Part shown: piece by piece, positions 41,716-50,956 of the stretch
How the letters are laid out: each line of letters opens with the position of its first letter
Position numbering within the stretch: position 1 is the first letter of the stretch
Assembly: GCF_900099825.1 (NCBI RefSeq)
Contig: NZ_LT629693.1
Span: 6,893,001-6,957,000, forward strand
Reading direction: 5' to 3'
DNA: 64,000 nt
Source: Bradyrhizobium ottawaense
GTDB taxonomy: Bacteria; Pseudomonadota; Alphaproteobacteria; Rhizobiales; Xanthobacteraceae
Notes under the pieces: model-generated
What the model saw: only the letters and a program-made list of their open reading frames with translations
What the model was told of the DNA's origin: nothing
The model's database searches: none
Program-made: the position numbers and the translations under genes

Positions 41716-41927
41716 GAAAACTCTCCTGCGGCCTCAAGATATTCGCCGCCGCGCCGTCTTGCCAGAATCGCCTGCAGCATTTGCTATGCATGGTTTATGC
41801 CCGGCGAAAGCGGCCTAGACAGCGAATGTGACTGGACCACGACCGCTGGGTTAACATCGGGAGTTCCCGCGGGTTCCGGCGACGGGCTCACGGCCGCCGC
41901 TGGAGGCTTGAATTTGCCGCGTTTTCA

Positions 41928-43016
41928 GTGAAAAGCATGCCCATGACTTCGAGCGGTAACGGGATCAGTGGATACGGGCGGGCCGGCTGGCCTTTCCCGG
42001 CGCTGGCGCTTGCTTTGGCGCTGGTTTGGCTGCTGCCGGCCTCAAGCTCCGCCCAGATGTTCTCGGATCGGCCGCCGCCGGTACCGCCGGCCGCGGTTCC
42101 GGACGCGCTTGGCGGCCCGGCCTTGAATCTGGCGCCGCCATCGGGCCCGGCGTCGATTCCGCCGAGCATTCCCGCGCCACTGACCCAGCCCACCATCGTG
42201 CCGCCGTCGATCGCCACGGTGCCGCCGTCCACGGCACCGCCGGGCGCCTCGACCGCAGGCCAGGCGGTACTGTCGCTGACGGCGCGCTACGGCAAGGATC
42301 TGCCGGTCATCAATAATGGGCTGGTGTGGCGGGTGTTCTCGGACAAGCCCGACGAGACCGGCACCTTCAAGCTGATCCGCGAGGATCGCGGCGCGACCCC
42401 GAACATCGTGCTGCCGCCGGGCAACTATGTCGTCCACGTCGCGCTCGGCCTCGTCAGTGCGGTGCGCGCGGTGAGTTTGAAATCCGAGACCGACCGTGAG
42501 GCCTTCGTGCTTCCGGCCGGCGGCCTGCGTATCGAAGGCCGCGTCGGCACCTCAAAGATTCCGCAGAACCAGATTTCGTTCGCGATCTACAAGGGCAGCC
42601 AGTTCGAGACGTCCGAGCGCGGCGCGCTGGTGCCCAACGTCTCCGCCGGCGACGTCGCGCTGCTGCCGGAGGGAACCTATTACATCATCTCCAACTACGG
42701 CGACGCCAATTCCGTGGTGCGCTCCGATATCCGGGTCCAGGCCGGCAAGCTGACCGACGTGATCGTGACCCACCGCGCTGCCGTCATCACGCTCAAGCTT
42801 GTCAGCGACAAGGGCGGCGAGGCGCTCGCCAACACCGCATGGTCGGTGATTACGCCGGGCGGCGACGTGATCAAGGAATCGATCGGCGCGTTTCCGCGCG
42901 TGGTATTGTCCGAAGGCGAATACCGCGCCATCGCCAAGAACGAAGGCAAGGTGTTCGAGCGGCCCTTCAACGTCGTCAATGGCGTCGATGGCGAGGTCGA
43001 AGTCGTCGCGCGCTGA
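41928..43016 (+). CDS. Secreted protein of unknown function with Pro-rich linker and repeated beta domains
   Basis: About 360 residues; starts at GTG 41928, or ATG at 41937 or 41943. A Sec signal (ALALALALVWLLPASSSAQM) is followed by about 75 Pro/Ala-rich residues. Three homologous-looking beta segments follow: VWRVFSDKPDETGTFKLIRE, then ISFAIYKGSQFETSERG, then AWSVITPGGDVIKESIGAFP. Each is followed by LPPGNYVVHVALG, LPEGTYYIISNYGD or LSEGEYRAIAKNEG, so they look like carboxypeptidase-regulatory-type repeats. No known function; periplasmic or surface. Confidence 0.8.
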   Translation: MKSMPMTSSGNGISGYGRAGWPFPALALALALVWLLPASSSAQMFSDRPPPVPPAAVPDALGGPALNLAPPSGPASIPPSIPAPLTQPTIVPPSIATVPPSTAPPGASTAGQAVLSLTARYGKDLPVINNGLVWRVFSDKPDETGTFKLIREDRGATPNIVLPPGNYVVHVALGLVSAVRAVSLKSETDREAFVLPAGGLRIEGRVGTSKIPQNQISFAIYKGSQFETSERGALVPNVSAGDVALLPEGTYYIISNYGDANSVVRSDIRVQAGKLTDVIVTHRAAVITLKLVSDKGGEALANTAWSVITPGGDVIKESIGAFPRVVLSEGEYRAIAKNEGKVFERPFNVVNGVDGEVEVVAR

Positions 43017-43167
43017 TTCCTTGCGTCGGCTGGTGCCGAAAAATCATTTCGCCGCTGTCATAGTCTCTAATTCGCACTAACCATCGCGCGACTTAAAACT
43101 GTCATAATCGCTGCATCGGCGTACCGCCTCCGCAATTTTTACACGGCTTTAAACCCGGCTGCATTGG

Positions 43168-45681
43168 ATGCCACCGTTGGGCATTGGCGTAGCGGGGCAT
43201 GTCATGGTGGTGGCGGAGAAGTCGTCAGGGACTGAGAAATTCAACAACGATGTGTTTGGCGATGTTCCGGTCCTGCAACGCAAATGGAAGGCGGCGTTGC
43301 GTCCGGGCGAAGCATTGCCCCGCTATGAAGACGTCATGCTCGGCAGTCTGGGCCGGCTCGCGGATCACATCGCTCTGCTCAGGGACAGCCATGGCGCGCT
43401 CGCCGTCTCGCACACCGGCCGCTATATCCAGCAATGGCTCAACGACGAGCGCTGGGATATTCCGCTGACGGCGCTGCCGCCGGATTGTGCGACCGCACTC
43501 GGCGAAGCGGCATCGAACGCGCTTGCCAACAGCCGTCCCTATCTGGCGTCGGCGCATTGCGTGCGCGACGGGCTGGTGCGGACCTACGACGTGCTGGCGC
43601 TGCCGACGTCGTCGCGCTGGGGCGGCACGCTGATCGGCACCTATGTGAACGAGCGCGATAGCCAGTACAATCTGCTCGATACGATCTTCTCCGCCACCGA
43701 CGACGGCGTGCTGTCGCTGGCGGCGATCCGAGATGCCGGCGGGCAGCCGTCCGATTTCCAGATCGTCCATCTCAACCAGGGCGCAGCCCGGCTGCTGCAG
43801 CAGCCATCGACCGCGCTGCTCTGGCACCGGCTAAGCGCGGGTGGAAACCTGTTGTGCGCGCCGGAGGTGATCCAGCGCTTGCGCGACATCATCCGCGACG
43901 GCAATGGCGGCCAGATCGAAATCGACCGTGCGGATCGTTGTCTGCGGTTGGGCGTGACGGCATTCGGGGACATGCTGTCGCTGACGTTATCGGATGTCAC
44001 GGCGCTGAAACGAAGCGAAGTCTCGTTCCGCCTCCTGTTCGACAACAATCCGATGCCAATGTGGGTATTCGATGCCGAGACCACGCAGTTCGTGGGTGTC
44101 AACGACGCCGCCGTGCAGCATTACGGCTACAGCCGGGAAACCTTTCTCGGCATGCAACTTCGCCAGATCTGGCCGGAGGACGAATGGGCGCCCCATAGCC
44201 AGGCGTTGCAGCAGGTCGGCGAAGTCTACAATTCGAGCCGCGACTGGCGCCATCTCAAGGCCGATGGCAGCGAGATCCATGTGCTGACATTCGGGCGGCG
44301 GGTCGCCTTCGACGGCCGCGACGGTTATCTGGTGGCCGTGGTCGATATCACCGAGCGCCGCAAGGCAGAGGCCCGCATCGCCCATATGGCCCACCATGAC
44401 GGCCTGACCAATCTGCCGAACCGGGACTATTATCAGGACCGGCTTCGCGAGGCGCTGGACCGCGGCAAGCCGGGCAGCCGGCGCGTCGCGGTGATGTGCG
44501 TCGATCTCGACCTGTTCAAGAACGTCAACGATTGCTTCGGTCATCCCATCGGCGACCGCCTGCTGAAGGCGGTGGCCGAGCGGCTGAGATCCGAGGTGCG
44601 CGGTGACAATCTCGTCGCCCGGCTGGGTGGCGACGAATTCGCCATCGTCTTGGCCTCTGAAGTCTCGCCGAACGAAGTCAGTGATTTTGCCGACCGGCTG
44701 ATCGCGGTGCTGAGCGAACGCTATGACATCGACGGCCTCGAGGTCGTCGTCGGTGCCAGCATCGGCATTGCGCTTTCGCCTGGCGACGGCGCCACGAGCG
44801 AAGAACTGATGCGCAACGCCGACATGGCGCTCTATCGCGCAAAGTCGGACGGCGGCGGCGTTCACCGTTTCTTCGAGCGCGAGATGGATCGGCAGGCGCA
44901 GAAGCGCCGCGACATGGAACGCGACCTGCGCCGGGCCTTCGCCAACGGCGAGTTCGAACTGCATTATCAGCCGCTGGTGGATATCGCCGCCAACCGGATC
45001 AGCGGGTTTGAATCGCTGTTGCGCTGGCGCAATCCCGACAAGGGCATGATCTCGCCGGCCGAGTTCATTCCGGTTGCCGAAGATATCGGATTGATCGTTC
45101 AACTCGGCGAATGGGTGCTGCGGGAAGCCTGTACGGAGGCGATGAACTGGCCCAAGGACGTCAAGGTCGCGGTCAATCTGTCGCCGGTCCAGTTCCGCAG
45201 CCGCAATCTGGTTCAGGTGGTGATCTCGGCGCTGGCGCATTCCGGATTGTCGCCGCGGCGGCTCGAGCTTGAAATCACCGAGTCGGTTTTTCTTGCCGAG
45301 ACCGAAGCCAATCTGGCGATCCTGCATCAGCTTCGCGAACTCGGCGTCAGCATATCGATGGACGATTTCGGCACCGGCTATTCCAGCCTGAGCTATCTCA
45401 GAAGTTTTCCGTTCGACAAGATCAAGATCGACCGCTCGTTCGTGAAGGACCTGGCCGAGCGCGACGATTGCGTCGCGATCGTGCGCGCGATCTCCGGCCT
45501 CGGCCGCAGCCTCAACATCACCACGACCGCCGAAGGCGTCGAGACCACCGACCAGCTCGACTGGCTACGTGCCGAAGGCTGCAATGAGGTGCAGGGCTTT
45601 CTGTTCAGCGCGGCAAGGCCGGCCGCCGAAATCGCGGCGCTGTTGGCAGGCTTCGGCTCGCGCGCCACGAAGGCGGCGTGA
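43168..45681 (+). CDS. PAS-GGDEF-EAL c-di-GMP signalling protein
   Basis: An 837-residue cytoplasmic protein. It has an N-terminal PAS-like region of about 280 residues and a PAS domain around 285-400 (FRLLFDNNPMPMWVFDAETT). The GGDEF domain follows at about 410-570, with an intact active motif in ARLGGDEFAIVL and substrate loop DLDLFKNVNDCFGHPIGD. The EAL domain (about 590-830) starts FESLLRWRNP, with ESL in place of EAL, then EITESVF, DDFGTGYSSL and KIDRSFV. The key acidic residues are there, so both synthesis and breakdown of c-di-GMP are possible. Start could also be ATG 43204. Confidence 0.93.
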   Translation: MPPLGIGVAGHVMVVAEKSSGTEKFNNDVFGDVPVLQRKWKAALRPGEALPRYEDVMLGSLGRLADHIALLRDSHGALAVSHTGRYIQQWLNDERWDIPLTALPPDCATALGEAASNALANSRPYLASAHCVRDGLVRTYDVLALPTSSRWGGTLIGTYVNERDSQYNLLDTIFSATDDGVLSLAAIRDAGGQPSDFQIVHLNQGAARLLQQPSTALLWHRLSAGGNLLCAPEVIQRLRDIIRDGNGGQIEIDRADRCLRLGVTAFGDMLSLTLSDVTALKRSEVSFRLLFDNNPMPMWVFDAETTQFVGVNDAAVQHYGYSRETFLGMQLRQIWPEDEWAPHSQALQQVGEVYNSSRDWRHLKADGSEIHVLTFGRRVAFDGRDGYLVAVVDITERRKAEARIAHMAHHDGLTNLPNRDYYQDRLREALDRGKPGSRRVAVMCVDLDLFKNVNDCFGHPIGDRLLKAVAERLRSEVRGDNLVARLGGDEFAIVLASEVSPNEVSDFADRLIAVLSERYDIDGLEVVVGASIGIALSPGDGATSEELMRNADMALYRAKSDGGGVHRFFEREMDRQAQKRRDMERDLRRAFANGEFELHYQPLVDIAANRISGFESLLRWRNPDKGMISPAEFIPVAEDIGLIVQLGEWVLREACTEAMNWPKDVKVAVNLSPVQFRSRNLVQVVISALAHSGLSPRRLELEITESVFLAETEANLAILHQLRELGVSISMDDFGTGYSSLSYLRSFPFDKIKIDRSFVKDLAERDDCVAIVRAISGLGRSLNITTTAEGVETTDQLDWLRAEGCNEVQGFLFSAARPAAEIAALLAGFGSRATKAA

Positions 45682-45684
45682 GGA

Positions 45685-46248
45685 TCAGAACCGCGTCACG
45701 ATGTCCGACAGCGCCGGGCGAGGGCGATCCTCGGCGGCCTTCGACGGCGTGCCGATATGGATGAAGCCGGCGAGCTTTTCGTCCGGCTTCAGCCCAAAGC
45801 CGTCGAGCACGTCGCGATCGAAGGCGAACCAGCCGGTGAGCCAGTTGGCACCGTAGCCGAGTGCGGTCGCCGCGGTGACGATGTTCATCGCACTGGCGCC
45901 GGCGGATAGTTCCTGTTCCCACGCCGGTACCTTCGGGTGCGGTCGGGTAAAGCTCACCACCGCGATCACCAGCGGCGCATCCATCAACCGGCGCTTTTCC
46001 ATCTCGATGTCGGCGGGCGGCGCACCCGGGTTCTTCTGGGCGAAGACCTGCGCAATAATCTCACCGGCGCGGACGCGGGCGTCGCCCTCGAACACGATAA
46101 AGCGCCAGGGCGTCATCTTGCCGTGATCCGGTACCCGCGCGCCGATGGTCAGGATGGTGTCGAGTTCTTCAGGCGAGGGGCCTGGGCCGCTCATTTCGCG
46201 GGGCTTTACCGAACGGCGGATTTTCAGAAGTTCAAGAGCGTCAGGCAC
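45685..46248 (-). CDS. Nitroreductase family protein (YdjA-like)
   Basis: A 187-residue FMN-dependent nitroreductase of the short YdjA type. The family start RRSVK, FMN-binding residues in ARVPDHGKMTPWRFIVFEG, and the helix LSAGASAMNIVTAATALGYG are present. It is a dimeric NAD(P)H oxidoreductase, cytoplasmic, with unknown substrate. Convergent with the PAS-GGDEF-EAL gene: the stops are three bases apart. Confidence 0.9.
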   Translation of the reverse strand: MPDALELLKIRRSVKPREMSGPGPSPEELDTILTIGARVPDHGKMTPWRFIVFEGDARVRAGEIIAQVFAQKNPGAPPADIEMEKRRLMDAPLVIAVVSFTRPHPKVPAWEQELSAGASAMNIVTAATALGYGANWLTGWFAFDRDVLDGFGLKPDEKLAGFIHIGTPSKAAEDRPRPALSDIVTRF

Positions 46249-46422
46249 GAGGGTCTCTTTCGTCGGACAAAGGAGGACTTCCTATCACGCAGATAGGTAC
46301 ACAATGCGCCGGATCAAAGCGAATTTAGATCGATTATGAACAGATTGGGTCCGTGAGTTCGGGCGACAAGTAGGGCACAAGGGGCTTGGTCCCAGTGTGG
46401 GACTATGATAAGGACTGGTGTC

Positions 46423-46725
46423 GTGAGGGTGATAGCGCTTAGCACGATCAAGGCCTTTCTCAAGCGTGGCGAAGGCGTGGCCGACGCCAACGAACCCGTT
46501 ATGGCCTGGTTTCGGCAGGTAAGGCAGGCGGATTGGACAAAACCTGCAGACGTAAAGCGAGATATTCGCAGCGCCAGTATTCTCAAAGACGGTCGCGTGG
46601 TCTTCAATATCGCTGGCAACAAATATCGCATTGTGGTGTGGATCAATTATCCCTATCGCGTGGTCTACATCAGGTTTATCGGCACCCATCGGCAGTATGA
46701 CGTCATCGACGCGCAGACTATTTGA
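46423..46725 (+). CDS. higB: HigB-type mRNA interferase toxin
   Basis: A 100-residue protein from GTG 46423 (VRVIALSTIKAFLKRGEGVA), nine bases after AAGGA; an upstream ATG at 46405 adds six residues unlike the family. The HigB_toxin signature is clear: ANEPVMAWFRQVRQADWTKP, RSASILKDGRVVFNIAGNKY, WINYPYRVVYIRFIGTH. It would cut mRNA on the ribosome. The antitoxin is encoded nine bases downstream. Confidence 0.9.
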   Translation: MRVIALSTIKAFLKRGEGVADANEPVMAWFRQVRQADWTKPADVKRDIRSASILKDGRVVFNIAGNKYRIVVWINYPYRVVYIRFIGTHRQYDVIDAQTI

Positions 46726-46734
46726 GGTTCAGTC

Positions 46735-47106
46735 ATGGATATCGCACCGATCAAGTCCCACCGCGACTATCGCCGCGTTCTCAAGGAGATCGAGGGGTTG
46801 ATGAGTGCCCGGCGCAATTCACCCGAAGGGGACCGGCTCGACGTCTTGGTAACACTGGTGGAAGCGTGGGAGCGAAAACATTACCCGCTTGATCTGCCGG
46901 ACCCGGTCGAGGCGATCCGCTATCACATGGAACAGAGCGGGCTACAGCCGAAAGATCTCATCCCGTTTATCGGCAGTCGAAATCGTGTACATGAAGTGCT
47001 CAATCGTCGGCGCGAGCTAACGCTCAATATGATCAGACGACTTCATCAGGGATTAGGTATTCCTGCTGAGTCCCTGATCAAAATCGGACAGACCAAGGCT
47101 GCTTAG
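46735..47106 (+). CDS. higA: HigA-type antitoxin
   Basis: A 123-residue protein. An N-terminal arm (MDIAPIKSHRDYRRVLKEIE) is followed by the Xre-type helix-turn-helix (IRYHMEQSGLQPKDLIPFIG, SRNRVHEVLNRRRELTLNMI). It should bind HigB and repress the operon. Toxin-first order is usual for higBA. The pair is in an accessory pocket between a nitroreductase and thrS. Confidence 0.9.
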   Translation: MDIAPIKSHRDYRRVLKEIEGLMSARRNSPEGDRLDVLVTLVEAWERKHYPLDLPDPVEAIRYHMEQSGLQPKDLIPFIGSRNRVHEVLNRRRELTLNMIRRLHQGLGIPAESLIKIGQTKAA

Positions 47107-47134
47107 ACCTGCCTTGCAAGATTCATGTCGGGGG

Positions 47135-47350
47135 TCAGGTCTTGCCTGGTTTTAGCGGCATCTTCGCCGCGCGCTCCAGCAGATCCTTGCCCAGGTCTTC
47201 CAGGATGGCCCTGGTCGCCAGGAACAGGCTGTGGCCTTGATCGGTTTCGATCGCCAGTGCCACGACATCAGGCTGGTTTGGATCCGGGATGAGCTGGTAA
47301 GCCCGGATCGGATAGGCCGGCAGTTCCTGTTCTTCCGTGCTTTCGGCCAT
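47135..47350 (-). CDS. Small protein overlapping thrS stop
   Basis: A 71-residue protein from ATG 47350; its ATG overlaps the thrS TGA as ATGA, so it is translationally coupled. Sequence: [20 protein letters not shown], then PNQPDVVALAIETDQGHSLF, then LATRAILEDLGKDLLERAAK. Alpha/beta, cytoplasmic, conserved downstream of thrS in this group as I recall. Function unknown. Confidence 0.8.
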   Translation of the reverse strand: MAESTEEQELPAYPIRAYQLIPDPNQPDVVALAIETDQGHSLFLATRAILEDLGKDLLERAAKMPLKPGKT

Positions 47351-49395
47351 CAGGCTTCCAGCCTTGCCCGCTTCACGTCCGGCGGAGTTGCTTCCTCGAC
47401 CAGCGCGGCAATCGCATCGGCGGTCGGCAAGACCGTTTGGCCTTCGCTGCCGAGACGACGGATCGATACCGAATGGGCCTCGGCTTCCTTCTTGCCGACG
47501 ACGAGCAATGCGGGGATCTTTGCCAGCGAATGCTCGCGGACCTTGTAGTTGATCTTCTCGTTGCGCAGGTCGAGCTCGACCCGCAAGCCGGCGCGGCGCG
47601 CGGCGGCGGCGACCACCTTGGCGTATTCGTCGCCTTCGGAAGTGATGGTGGTGACGACGGCCTGCACCGGCGCCAGCCAGAGCGGAAAGTTGCCGGCGAA
47701 GTGTTCGATCAGGATGCCGATGAAGCGCTCCATCGAGCCGCAGATCGCGCGATGCACCATGACCGGCGCCTTCTTGGAGCCGTCGGCGTCGATATAGAAC
47801 GCGCCGAAACGCTCCGGCAGGTTGAAGTCGACCTGCGTGGTGCCGCATTGCCAGTCGCGACCAATGGCGTCGCGCAGCACATATTCGAATTTCGGGCCGT
47901 AGAACGCGCCTTCGCCGGGATTGATCTCGGTCTTGATGCGGTTGTGGCCCTGCGTCTTGATCTCCTGCAGCACCGTCGCCATCACGCGCTCGGCATGGTC
48001 CCACATCTCGTCGGTGCCGACGCGCTTCTCGGGCCGGGTCGACAGCTTGACCGTGAGTTCGCCCTCGAAGCCGAAATCGGCATAGGTCGACATGATCAGG
48101 TCGTTGATCTTGAGGCATTCCTCGGCGAGCTGGGCTTCGGTGCAGAACACATGCGCGTCGTCCTGCGTGAAGCCGCGCACGCGCATCAGGCCGTGCATGG
48201 CGCCCGACGGCTCATAGCGGTGCACTACGCCGAATTCGGCGAGGCGCAACGGCAGGTCGCGATAGCTCTTCAGGCCGTGCTTGAAGATCTGCACGTGGCC
48301 GGGGCAGTTCATCGGCTTCAGCGCGAACCAGCGCTTGTCCTCGGCCTCGTCGCCGGCCGATTGCGCCGCGAACATGTTCTCGCGGTACCAGTCCCAATGG
48401 CCCGAGGTCTCCCACAGCGCCTTGTCGAGAATCTGCGGCGCGTTGACCTCGCTGTAATCACCGGTCAGGCGGCGGCGCATGTAGGCAATCAGCGCCTGGA
48501 AGATGGTCCAGCCCTTGGCGTGCCAGAACACGACGCCGGGGCCTTCTTCCTGGAAGTGAAACAGATCGAGCTCGCGGCCGAGCCGGCGGTGGTCGCGCTT
48601 CTCGGCTTCCTCGATCTGCTTCAGATAGGCGTCGAGTTCTTCCTGCTTGGCGAACGCGGTGCCGTAGATGCGCGTCAGCATCGGGTTGTTGCTGTCGCCG
48701 CGCCAATAGGCGCCTGCGACCTTCATCAGCTTGAAGGCGCTGCCGACCTTGCCGGTCGACGACATATGCGGGCCGCGGCAGAGGTCGAACCAGTCGCCCT
48801 GGTAGTAGATCTTAATCGGCTCGTCGCCGGGGATGGTGTCGACCAGTTCGACCTTGAAGGCCTCGCCCTTGTCGCGGAACACCTGTTTTGTTTTCTCGCG
48901 CGACCAGACCTCTTTCGTGAACGGCTTATCGCGCGCGATGATCTCGCGCATCTTCTTTTCGATCGCAGCGAAATCTTCCGGCGTGAACGGTTCGTTGCGG
49001 AAGAAGTCGTAGTAGAAGCCGTTCTCGATCACCGGGCCGATCGTGACCTGGGTGCCCGGCCACAGCGCCTGCACGGCTTCGGCCAGCACATGCGCGGCGT
49101 CATGCCGGATCAGTTCCAGCGCGCGGGGGTCGTCGCGGTTGATCAGCTCGATCTTGGCATCGTGCGAAACCGGATCGTTGAGGTCGGTGACGACGCCGTC
49201 CAGCGCCATCGCCACGGTACGCTTGGCGAGCGACGGCGAGATGCCCTTGGCAATCTCCAGTCCGGTAATGTCCTTGGGATATTCGCGGGTCGCGCCATCG
49301 GGGAAGGTGACGGCGATTTTCATTTGGGGTTCGGCCGGCTTCAAGTTCGCAAGGCCATACTGGAATCCCGGGGCAGGCGTATTCTGGTCAGGCAT
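47350..49395 (-). CDS. thrS: Threonine-tRNA ligase
   Basis: Up to 681 residues; [20 protein letters not shown] at residue 25 is a possible internal start. The TGS domain is N-terminal. Next is the second additional domain with the editing site ([18 protein letters not shown]). The class II catalytic core holds zinc ligands in [12 protein letters not shown] and the downstream His residues. Motif 2 reads [20 protein letters not shown], motif 3 [22 protein letters not shown]-terminal anticodon-binding domain ends in ISRLGSE-like ([10 protein letters not shown]). It charges tRNA-Thr. ATGA overlap with the small gene. Confidence 0.96.
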   Translation of the reverse strand: MPDQNTPAPGFQYGLANLKPAEPQMKIAVTFPDGATREYPKDITGLEIAKGISPSLAKRTVAMALDGVVTDLNDPVSHDAKIELINRDDPRALELIRHDAAHVLAEAVQALWPGTQVTIGPVIENGFYYDFFRNEPFTPEDFAAIEKKMREIIARDKPFTKEVWSREKTKQVFRDKGEAFKVELVDTIPGDEPIKIYYQGDWFDLCRGPHMSSTGKVGSAFKLMKVAGAYWRGDSNNPMLTRIYGTAFAKQEELDAYLKQIEEAEKRDHRRLGRELDLFHFQEEGPGVVFWHAKGWTIFQALIAYMRRRLTGDYSEVNAPQILDKALWETSGHWDWYRENMFAAQSAGDEAEDKRWFALKPMNCPGHVQIFKHGLKSYRDLPLRLAEFGVVHRYEPSGAMHGLMRVRGFTQDDAHVFCTEAQLAEECLKINDLIMSTYADFGFEGELTVKLSTRPEKRVGTDEMWDHAERVMATVLQEIKTQGHNRIKTEINPGEGAFYGPKFEYVLRDAIGRDWQCGTTQVDFNLPERFGAFYIDADGSKKAPVMVHRAICGSMERFIGILIEHFAGNFPLWLAPVQAVVTTITSEGDEYAKVVAAAARRAGLRVELDLRNEKINYKVREHSLAKIPALLVVGKKEAEAHSVSIRRLGSEGQTVLPTADAIAALVEEATPPDVKRARLEA

Positions 49396-49642
49396 ATCAG
49401 TCTCCTAAAGCTCACTCCTGCGAACGAGCGCAGGTAAGCGTAGGCAGCGGTATAGCAGGGGATTCGGCTCCTGCAATCGGGCAAAATCGAGAAAATCGCG
49501 CCTGATCGGTCAGAATGGAAGCGATTGATCGCGCCGGATGTTGCGCGCAACCTGTCCGCGTCAAGGGGTTGTGAGGCTGGCGTGCATTGTCTAGCCTCAC
49601 TACCTGTGTTTTTCAGCGCCACAGCTTGATCGTGCCGGTTTG

Positions 49643-50866
49643 ATGATGTTCCGCCTTCTCCTCGTCGCCGTCCTGCTGCTGGCCCACGGCGAGCTGCGCG
49701 CTGAACCATCCCCCGCCGAAAAGAACGGATTTGCACCGAGGCTGATCATTTATAATGCCAGGGGGTCGGCGGATTCATGCGGCCCGGGTTGCGATCGCTG
49801 GATTGCCGTCGAAGGCCAAGTCGATGCCGACGCGGCCTCGCGCATTCGCCGCTTCCTTGCCGATGCCAAAGACACCAAACGTCCGTTCTATTTCCATTCA
49901 CCGGGTGGAGCGGTCGAGCAATCCTACATCATCGGCCGCCTGCTGCGCGGCCGAAAGGCGGTGGCCCGGGTTGGACGGACCCTTGCAAAGGCATGCATCG
50001 GAGGAACCCAGGTCGACGCGGCCTGCCTCAAGATCAAGACCGCCGGCGGCGAGGTCGAGGCCGAACTCACGACCCGTAATGCGATGTGCAATTCGGCTTG
50101 CACCTATCTGTTTCTCGGCGCCACGACCCGCGAGGTTGCGCCCGATGCGGCGGTCGCTGTCCATAATTCCAAGCTGACGCTGGTGGTTCACGGACAGCCC
50201 CCGCCGCGGCTGGTCGCGGAATTCAGGGAGCGCGGCATGGCGCGAGCCGATCGTGAGCGTGCGGCCTTTGTCGTCTCGATGGGCATCAGCCGCGAACTCG
50301 ACGATCTCATCAAGACCGTGAAATTCGAAAGCATTCACGTCCTGACGCGGACCGAGCTCTATCGCTTCGGCATCGACACGCGTCCGTTGCCGGAAACCGC
50401 ATGGACGCTGGAAGCCGCGGCTCGCCCATACGTGCGCAAGTTCGCCGCGGCGAAGCAGGGGAATGGCGCATCGTTTCGGGCGATGGAGTGGCGTCTGTTC
50501 TGCGAGAACGGAAGGCGCGCGCGGCTGATGTTTGTCCGGGAACTGGAACAGGGCGCCGCCGGCACCAGCACGGTGATGATGATGGCGGGTACGGAAAAGT
50601 CCGTGGCCTTCGGAAAATTCCCGGCGCGCGTCGGCAAATACGAGGTCTGGAGCGACGTGGTTGCGCCGGAGGCCATGCAGGCAATACTCGAATCGTCCCG
50701 CCTGCAGATGGGCGAGAGTACACAGACCACGGAAGGCAAGACCAGCCTTGCGACGTTCGACATCGACACGCTGGGCCTGGGCGCGTCATGGCCGCAGCTT
50801 CTGGCGTCGTGCCCGGCAACCGGTCCCCGACCGGCGGCGTCCACCAACGCGGCTCCCGCGAATTGA
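49643..50866 (+). CDS. Secreted ClpP-fold protein with CxSxC active-site motif
   Basis: A 407-residue protein from ATG 49643. Signal peptide about 1-21. The ClpP/crotonase-type half carries an oxyanion-like loop SPGG (86-89) in FYFHSPGGAVEQSYIIGR, then C149-N-S151-A-C153, then His174 in AVAVHNS. The Ser-to-His distance of 23 is near that of ClpP (25). CGPGC near residue 46-50 gives another Cys pair. The C-terminal 200 residues have no known fold. A periplasmic peptidase is possible, not proven. A paralogue lies at 57724-58656. Confidence 0.75.
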   Translation: MMFRLLLVAVLLLAHGELRAEPSPAEKNGFAPRLIIYNARGSADSCGPGCDRWIAVEGQVDADAASRIRRFLADAKDTKRPFYFHSPGGAVEQSYIIGRLLRGRKAVARVGRTLAKACIGGTQVDAACLKIKTAGGEVEAELTTRNAMCNSACTYLFLGATTREVAPDAAVAVHNSKLTLVVHGQPPPRLVAEFRERGMARADRERAAFVVSMGISRELDDLIKTVKFESIHVLTRTELYRFGIDTRPLPETAWTLEAAARPYVRKFAAAKQGNGASFRAMEWRLFCENGRRARLMFVRELEQGAAGTSTVMMMAGTEKSVAFGKFPARVGKYEVWSDVVAPEAMQAILESSRLQMGESTQTTEGKTSLATFDIDTLGLGASWPQLLASCPATGPRPAASTNAAPAN

Positions 50867-50956
50867 GATCGGGATCGACAAGGTCCGCGATTGATCGTCG
50901 GCCATGCAATTGGATGCAGTTGCATTAAAGTTGCTAGCTGATATACGCGACGCCTC

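Noticed and set aside
47437..49437. 666-codon plus-strand open frame antisense to thrS
   Set aside because: It mirrors thrS codon structure in a GC-rich genome, has no family features and no RBS; thrS on the other strand is beyond doubt.
49395..49450. Riboswitch or T-box-like leader before thrS
   Set aside because: Only a 6-bp hairpin is seen; T-boxes are not used by proteobacterial thrS and no alternative structure could be read.
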